Below, piece by piece: positions 43,200 through 47,774 of a stretch of DNA of 47,774 bases. The DNA is from an uncultured Bacteroidaceae bacterium (GTDB taxonomy: Bacteria > Bacteroidota > Bacteroidia > Bacteroidales > Bacteroidaceae), in contig CALNGU010000007.1 of assembly GCA_939800445.1 (NCBI GenBank), positions 1 through 47,774 of the forward strand, read 5' to 3'. The notes beneath the pieces are model-generated. The model was given only the letters and a program-made list of their open reading frames with translations, made no database searches and was not told where the DNA came from. The position numbers and the translations under genes were made by a program. Within the stretch, counting starts at the first letter, position 1; each line of letters starts with the position of its first letter.

Positions 43200-44432
43200 A
43201 TGGTAAGCTGCGACACTTTCACCCTCCCCAACGGATTGCGCGTCGTCCATGCCCGGACGGCGGGCAATGTAGTCTACTGCGGTCTGTCGGTCGCCGTCGG
43301 GTCGCGCGACGAGGAACAGGCGGAGCAGGGCATGGCGCACTTTGTCGAACACACCATCTTCAAGGGGACTGCCAAGCGGCGGGCATGGCACATCCTCAAC
43401 CGAATGGAGAACGTCGGGGGCGATTTGAACGCTTACACTAACAAGGAGGAGACGGTGATCTACTCGACATTCCTTGCCGAACATCTCGCCAGGGCGATGG
43501 AATTGCTGTCGGACATAGTGTTCCACTCGGTCTTCCCGCAGAAGGAACTGGACAAGGAGAAGGGGGTAATCATCGACGAAATCAATATGTACGAGGACTC
43601 GCCTGCCGAGCTTATCTATGATGATTTCGAGGCTTTGCTCTTCGACGGCCATCCTCTCGGGCGGAACATCCTCGGGACACCTGCGACTTTGGACGGTTTC
43701 ACGTCGGAGGACGTGCGGCGGTTCGTGTCGCGCTACTACGCCCCGTCAAATATGGTGTTGTTCGTCCGTGGCGGCGTGTCCTTGGCACGGGTCAAGTCGC
43801 TTGCGATGAAACATTTCGCGGCGGTCGATGACTGGACCGTCAACCACGGGGGAAGCCCGTTGCCAGACTACAAGCCATTCAGCGTGGTCAGGACGAAAGA
43901 CCTGCACCAGTCGCACGTGATGGTCGGTTGCAGGGGATATGATGCCTTTGACGACCGCAGGACGACGCTCTATCTGTTGACCAACATCCTTGGCGGGCCG
44001 GGGATGAACAGCCGCCTGAACGTGGAGCTGCGGGAGAAAAGGGGGCTTGTCTACAACGTCGAGGCCAACCTTGCATCCTACAAGGACACGGGGGTGTTTT
44101 GCGTGGCATTCGCTTCCGATGACGATGACTGCGATCATTGTCTCCAGCTCATCCGCCGCCAGTTCCGCCAGCTCCGTGAGCAAAAGCTTGGGACGCTCGC
44201 CCTCGCTATGGCAAAGAAGCAGCTCATCGGGCAGATAGGCGTGGCCTCGGACAACAATGAGAACTGCGCACTCGACATGGCAAAGTCATTCCTGCACTAC
44301 GGCAAAGTGAATTCCTCGGAAAAACTCTTCAAGCGCATTGAGGCAGTCACCGCCGATGACATCATCGCGGTCGCCAATGAGAAACTGTCTGACGAAGTGC
44401 TGTCGGTGCTTGCGTTCCGCCCAGCCAAGTGA
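43200..44432 (+). CDS. M16 family zinc peptidase
   Basis: Insulinase-family (pitrilysin) peptidase of 410 residues, the short form made of two homologous halves. The inverted zinc motif HFVEH (47-51) is intact, and GGDLNAYTNKEETVIY carries the distal Glu. The second half has the RGGVSLARV and NILGGPGMNSRL segments typical of M16B/mitochondrial-processing-peptidase-like proteins, with the Arg/Tyr pair for substrate binding (LREKRGLVYNV). No signal peptide, so probably cytosolic. Its stop is three bases from a convergent gene, without a terminator in between. Confidence 0.93.
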   Translation: MVSCDTFTLPNGLRVVHARTAGNVVYCGLSVAVGSRDEEQAEQGMAHFVEHTIFKGTAKRRAWHILNRMENVGGDLNAYTNKEETVIYSTFLAEHLARAMELLSDIVFHSVFPQKELDKEKGVIIDEINMYEDSPAELIYDDFEALLFDGHPLGRNILGTPATLDGFTSEDVRRFVSRYYAPSNMVLFVRGGVSLARVKSLAMKHFAAVDDWTVNHGGSPLPDYKPFSVVRTKDLHQSHVMVGCRGYDAFDDRRTTLYLLTNILGGPGMNSRLNVELREKRGLVYNVEANLASYKDTGVFCVAFASDDDDCDHCLQLIRRQFRQLREQKLGTLALAMAKKQLIGQIGVASDNNENCALDMAKSFLHYGKVNSSEKLFKRIEAVTADDIIAVANEKLSDEVLSVLAFRPAK

Positions 44433-44435
44433 AGG

Positions 44436-45206
44436 TCAGTTTGTGGCCCTTGATTTCTCCAGTTTTAGCGCGAGCCTGATTGCGAACCAGGCGTGCAGCA
44501 CACTCGCTGTGATGAATCCGTAGTGGCGGCACATGATGCGGTAACGCTCGATGAGCGATGCCCGGTGGTTGCGTGTCGTCATGCCCACGTTGCAGTAGTC
44601 GATGAGGGTGAGGTGGGTGTTGTGGATGTCATGCGCCTTCTTCATCAGCCTGATGCACCAGTCAAAGTCGGCCGAGAAGCGGTAGCGCGTGTCATAGTCC
44701 TCCATGATGCGCCGGTTGGCGATGAATGCCTGGTGGCACACCATCATGCCTTGCCTGAAACTGCGCCAGGTCAATTGTTCCGGAGCTTTGTGCCTGCGCA
44801 TGGCGACGAAATGACCTTGGCGGTCAACGATTGCGGTCTCGCCGTAGATGATGTCAGGCAACTCGTGCCGCCCGTGCAGGCCATGCACGATGTTGGCCAG
44901 GGTGTCGTCTTCGTGAAAGCTGTCCCCCGCGTTGAGGAAGCAGAGGTAATCCCCCGTGGCGAGTGCGATGCCTTTATTCATTGCGAAGTAAAGTCCCCCG
45001 TCCGGCTCCGAGACCATGTGGCTGATGCGGTCGGCGTATTTGCCGGCGATGTCCATCGTCCTGTCGGTTGACTTGCCGTCGATGATGATGTACTCTATGT
45101 TGTGGTAGGTCTGGGTGATGACACTCAGGATGGTCTCCTCCAGGCAATCCTCGGCGTTGCGTGTGACGGTGATGATTGAGAATTTAGGCGTCAGTCTTGT
45201 CAGCAT
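44436..45206 (-). CDS. GT2 family glycosyltransferase
   Basis: GT-A fold glycosyltransferase of 256 residues, probably acting on lipid-linked sugars of a surface polysaccharide. Motifs: SIITVTRNAEDCLEETI (about 9-25), IDGKSTDRT (41-49), the acceptor loop SEPDGGLYFAMNKGI and FLNAGDSF with the metal-binding acidic residues, later DFDWCIRLM. It overlaps the upstream glycosyltransferase by 23 bases. The last gene of the visible minus-strand cluster. Confidence 0.9.
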   Translation of the reverse strand: MLTRLTPKFSIITVTRNAEDCLEETILSVITQTYHNIEYIIIDGKSTDRTMDIAGKYADRISHMVSEPDGGLYFAMNKGIALATGDYLCFLNAGDSFHEDDTLANIVHGLHGRHELPDIIYGETAIVDRQGHFVAMRRHKAPEQLTWRSFRQGMMVCHQAFIANRRIMEDYDTRYRFSADFDWCIRLMKKAHDIHNTHLTLIDYCNVGMTTRNHRASLIERYRIMCRHYGFITASVLHAWFAIRLALKLEKSRATN

Positions 45207-46194
45207 CGTTTTGTTTTTTGGGAGTTTTTGGCTTTTCGGGCGGCACGGCTACGGGTTTCAATCCCATCCTCTGCCTGATGCGCCTGAGGCTCCGCCAGCC
45301 GCCGAAGTCGAAGAGGTAGCCCCTCGTCTCTTTCACCCATTTGTTGTAGTCGCGTGGCGCGAACCCTTGCCTGACGAGTGCCGGGTCGCTGTCAAGGACG
45401 TGCAGGCAACGGAGGTAGCGCAACAGCCGCACCCGCTCGGGAGTCAGGTAGCTGCTGTCGGCAAATTCGTTGAAATTCCTCCTGAGGTACTCCTGCTCCA
45501 ACGAAAACGTCTTGACCGGGTCTTCCCCCGGTGCGGTCTCGACGACCCTGTCCTTGGGCGTGACAAACACCGGGCAGGGCGACACCACCACCGTCTCGGC
45601 ACCCACGATGGCGCGGGCGAAGAAGTCGAAGTCGTAGTCCTTCAACCTGTGGTCGAACCGCACGAGGCGTTCCTTCAGGTAGTCCGACTTGACCATGTTG
45701 GCATGGTTGCCCGTCTCGATGCGCATCTTGCCGCCGAAGGTCTTGACATACTCGCCACCGCCCATCGGCTCGTGCAATGCTGGCATCCGCCTCAGGCGTT
45801 GTTGGCGCGGGCGTTTGGCATCCCTGACCATGTAGGGCATCTGCACGACGTCGGCATTGTGCCGCGCCGCCTCGTTGAACGCCAGTTGCAACGCATAAGG
45901 GAGCAGCTCCTGGTCCTGGTTGACGAACAGTGTGTAGCGTCCCTGTATCTGCCGCAACGCCTTGTTGCGCGAGTTGGCGAGACCCTTGTATTTCTGCTCA
46001 AACAGTTTTATCCCCGTGTTGCGTTGTGCGAAACCTTTGATTTCCTTGCCCGCGCCGTCGTCGCTGCCGTCGTCGAGCAGGATTATTTCCGTCGTCACGC
46101 CTGGTTGCCGCAGCAGCGACTTGAGGCAGTTCTCGACTTGCCGCCAGTTGTTGCGGACGATGGCTATGATTGTCACATCGATGGTCTTTCTCAT
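45184..46194 (-). CDS. GT2 family glycosyltransferase
   Basis: 336 residues; N-terminal GT-A domain with VTIIAIVRNNWRQV (7-20), LLDDGSDDGAG (39-49) and the NQDQELL segment that replaces the usual DxD. The C-terminal 100 residues are helical and end in a Pro/Lys-rich tail (PPEKPKTPKKQ). The similarity to teichoic or capsule glycosyltransferases is broad and the sugar is unknown. Start codon is 8 bases from the stop of the GT4 gene upstream. Confidence 0.88.
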   Translation of the reverse strand: MRKTIDVTIIAIVRNNWRQVENCLKSLLRQPGVTTEIILLDDGSDDGAGKEIKGFAQRNTGIKLFEQKYKGLANSRNKALRQIQGRYTLFVNQDQELLPYALQLAFNEAARHNADVVQMPYMVRDAKRPRQQRLRRMPALHEPMGGGEYVKTFGGKMRIETGNHANMVKSDYLKERLVRFDHRLKDYDFDFFARAIVGAETVVVSPCPVFVTPKDRVVETAPGEDPVKTFSLEQEYLRRNFNEFADSSYLTPERVRLLRYLRCLHVLDSDPALVRQGFAPRDYNKWVKETRGYLFDFGGWRSLRRIRQRMGLKPVAVPPEKPKTPKKQNDADKTDA

Positions 46195-46201
46195 GTGTTG
46201 G

Positions 46202-47464
46202 TCAGGTGCTTAATGATTTGTTGTAAACCTCTATGTACCGCCGCGCCACTGCCCTCTCGCCGTAGCATTCGCGCACTTTCCTGACGGCGGCTTGGCTGAG
46301 CCCCTCGTAGGGTTCCTGGAAGAGCATCCACTTGATGCCTTTGGCGATGTCGCTTGCCGACTTGTAGCCCGCCACGTAGCCATTGTGCAGATGGTCGATC
46401 ATCTCGGGGATTCCCCCCACGTCAAACCCGATGCAGGGCGTGCCGCAGGCCATCGCTTCCATCACCATGTTGGGGAGGTTCTCCTCCAGTGACGGGGTGA
46501 CGAAGGTGTCAACGGCGTTGTATATCTCCGCCATCTTCCTCTCGTCGCCGGTGAAAGGCAGGGTGTAGAGGTCGAATGGCAGCATCCCCCGCAGCGCGTC
46601 GCTGTGCGTGCCTATCGCCACCACGGCGACCGAGCCGGCCTTTTCGGGATACTTGCGCACGAAGATGCCGCACGCCTCGACGAGATAGTCGATGCCCTTG
46701 CGCTTGTCGGTCGGCTTGACCGCGCCGAAGAGCACGAGCTTCTTGTCCTCGGGCAGCCCGAGCCTCCGCCGCGCACCGGCCTTGTCGGCGGGGCGGAACA
46801 CGTCGGTGTCGATGGGGTTGGGGATTGCCACGAGCCTCCGCCCCGCGAGCAGGGGGCTGATGGATGCCCTGCCCCTGAGCCACTCGCTGCACGTGACGAA
46901 TGTCAGGTTGCCGCCCTTGGCGTAGGTTCTCGCCTTCCTCCTGAAGACGGCACGCGACAGGTCGCGCCTGCGCTTGCCGCCCATGACGAACTGGCACTGC
47001 CCGCAGCCGCCGGCATAGTTGCCGCATTGGCGTGCATGGTGGCATATCCCCGTGCACGGCCACATATCGTGCATCGTCCACACCACCGGCTTGCCCGAGG
47101 CGAGTATCTTCCCTATCCCCCCGAGCGACAGGAATCCCTGGTTGACCCAGTGCAGGTGGATGATGTCGGCCTCCTTGAACTCGGGCAGCTGCGTGATGTC
47201 CACCCCCGTGTTGGCCACCGAGACGGCGAAAAGGTCTCGGCGGTTCAGCCCGTTGGCGATGAAGATGCGCAGCCGCTCCCATGCAAACCGCGCGATGTTG
47301 GCCACCGACTCCCTCACCGCCACCACCGAAGCCGAGCGCGTCTGCTTGTCGCGCACGAGCATCTTCACACCGATGCCCGACAACTTGAGCGCGTGCATCA
47401 GCCGCCGGGCAGCGACAGCCGCCCCGCCCCGGGTCTCCGATGTGTTGACGATAAGTACTTTCAT
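46202..47464 (-). CDS. GT4 family glycosyltransferase
   Basis: GT-B glycosyltransferase of 420 residues. It starts MKVLIVNTSETRGGAAVAAR with the glycine-rich acceptor loop; HLHWVNQGFLSLGG, WTMHDMWPCTGICH and a Cys-rich insert with CGQC follow in the first half. The second half has FGAVKPTDKRKG and the donor-binding SLEENLPNMVMEAMACG with the EX7E motif. The Cys/His group (HHARQCGNYAGGCGQC) is a known feature of a subset of Bacteroidales capsule transferases. First gene of the three visible; the cluster may continue outside the window only upstream of its promoter. Confidence 0.9.
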   Translation of the reverse strand: MKVLIVNTSETRGGAAVAARRLMHALKLSGIGVKMLVRDKQTRSASVVAVRESVANIARFAWERLRIFIANGLNRRDLFAVSVANTGVDITQLPEFKEADIIHLHWVNQGFLSLGGIGKILASGKPVVWTMHDMWPCTGICHHARQCGNYAGGCGQCQFVMGGKRRRDLSRAVFRRKARTYAKGGNLTFVTCSEWLRGRASISPLLAGRRLVAIPNPIDTDVFRPADKAGARRRLGLPEDKKLVLFGAVKPTDKRKGIDYLVEACGIFVRKYPEKAGSVAVVAIGTHSDALRGMLPFDLYTLPFTGDERKMAEIYNAVDTFVTPSLEENLPNMVMEAMACGTPCIGFDVGGIPEMIDHLHNGYVAGYKSASDIAKGIKWMLFQEPYEGLSQAAVRKVRECYGERAVARRYIEVYNKSLST

Positions 47465-47487
47465 CCGCGTGCCTGCTTAGGCTGTCG

Positions 47488-47495
47488 CAAAGTTA
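47488..47495 (-). promoter_or_regulatory. -7 box for the glycosyltransferase cluster
   Basis: TAACTTTG on the minus strand, exact match, 23 bases before the GT4 start codon. The -33 position has no good match. Confidence 0.5.
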
Positions 47496-47588
47496 CCTAT
47501 TTTGCCCGAAACACACCGCCCGCTGCCTCCACTTTGCCGCTACGGGGTGCAAAATGCCTGTCGTTTGGCACAAACTTCCCCCTCCCCA

Positions 47589-47714
47589 GGGGAAAACTTG
47601 CAAAAGGCCAGACGAAAAGTATATTCAGAAGTTTTGAATATATAAACAAAACTTTTGTTTATTAAAACAAAACTTCTGAATATATAAACAAAAGTTTTGA
47701 ATTAACTTTTCCCC
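47589..47714. repeat. AT-rich nested palindromes with 42-base direct repeat
   Basis: Arms 47621-47636 and 47668-47683 form a perfect 16-base inverted repeat (ATATTCAGAAGTTTTG and its complement). Between them AAACAAAA and TTTTGTTT (47644-47660) form a second palindrome. The direct repeat GAATATATAAACAAAA occurs at 47636 and 47678, a spacing of 42. TTTTCCCC-type ends flank it in both orientations (47590, 47707, 47729). It is upstream of the -7 box of the glycosyltransferase cluster. Confidence 0.75.
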
Positions 47715-47746
47715 ATGGGATATTGAGGTTTTCCCCCGGGGGATGC

Positions 47747-47768
47747 GGGTTTTGGGGCGGGGGTGGGG
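47747..47768 (+). other. G-quadruplex-forming motif
   Basis: Four G-runs GGG, GGGG, GGGGG and GGGG separated by loops of 4, 1 and 1 bases fit the usual quadruplex rule. The window ends six bases later, so neighbours are unknown. Confidence 0.6.
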
Positions 47769-47774
47769 TTGTTT

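Noticed and set aside
47621-47683. Invertible promoter flanked by inverted repeats
   Set aside because: The arms are only 31 bases apart, no consensus promoter lies between them, and no recombinase gene is in the window.

Overview
The window looks like a high-GC member of the Bacteroidota, order Bacteroidales; the family cannot be fixed from this sequence. Most intergenic starts carry the Bacteroidota promoter pattern (a -7 box TAnnTTTG, often with a TTTG/TTG-like -33 box 18-20 bases upstream), starts lack strong Shine-Dalgarno sequences, and several genes belong to families typical of the phylum: GldH lipoprotein, DUF4271 beside hemD, DUF4294, BspA-type leucine-rich repeat proteins, and a lipoprotein glutaminyl cyclase. 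No rRNA, tRNA, transposase, phage gene or CRISPR array was seen. Most of the window is chromosomal core sequence; the unusual material is in the intergenic regions and around two BspA-type genes.

Layout. 1-3.5 kb: 3' part of an S9 peptidase, an SDR oxidoreductase, then about 700 bases without a clear gene that hold a promoter-to-terminator unit for a possible ~100-base small RNA. 3.5-8.1 kb (minus strand): dihydroorotase coupled to a dolichol-phosphate-mannose-synthase-like glycosyltransferase, HIT protein, greA with a terminator in its leader, and a thioredoxin-fold lipoprotein lacking CXXC. 8.2-10.5 kb: pnp. 10.5-14.7 kb: an accessory island with two composite repeat cassettes, two related BspA-type surface proteins, and between them a promoter followed by a string of hairpins ending in a terminator (candidate structured RNA of ~290 bases). 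14.8-20.4 kb: metF, holB-like delta', a RicT/PSP1-like protein, gldH, glutaminyl cyclase, sufE.

20.4-26.4 kb: cysteine hydrolase with a small SMR exporter, nitroreductase, LpxL-type acyltransferase, a GT4 glycosyltransferase and an LtaS-like membrane sulfatase-fold enzyme (envelope functions). 26.7-34.1 kb: leuS, a YitT-family membrane protein, two small envelope proteins, RNase R. 34.1-41.7 kb: LOG-family protein, DUF4271, hemD, ybeY, a 1000-residue TPR protein and a paired outer-membrane beta-barrel. 42-47.5 kb: SIS-domain sugar-phosphate isomerase overlapping a second LOG protein (minus), an M16 protease (plus), then three glycosyltransferases (minus) that look like the downstream part of a polysaccharide locus.

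The most interesting signals are: a dispersed family of perfectly phased 22-base palindromic units (3, 3 and 1 units) in three intergenic regions with shared flanks; the hairpin-rich RNA ahead of a BspA gene whose reading frame fuses an ~86-residue soluble segment to an internal signal peptide; the paired hairpin/hexamer/decamer repeat cassettes; a terminator just downstream of the greA promoter; and an AT-rich nested palindrome plus G-quadruplex motif upstream of the glycosyltransferase cluster.
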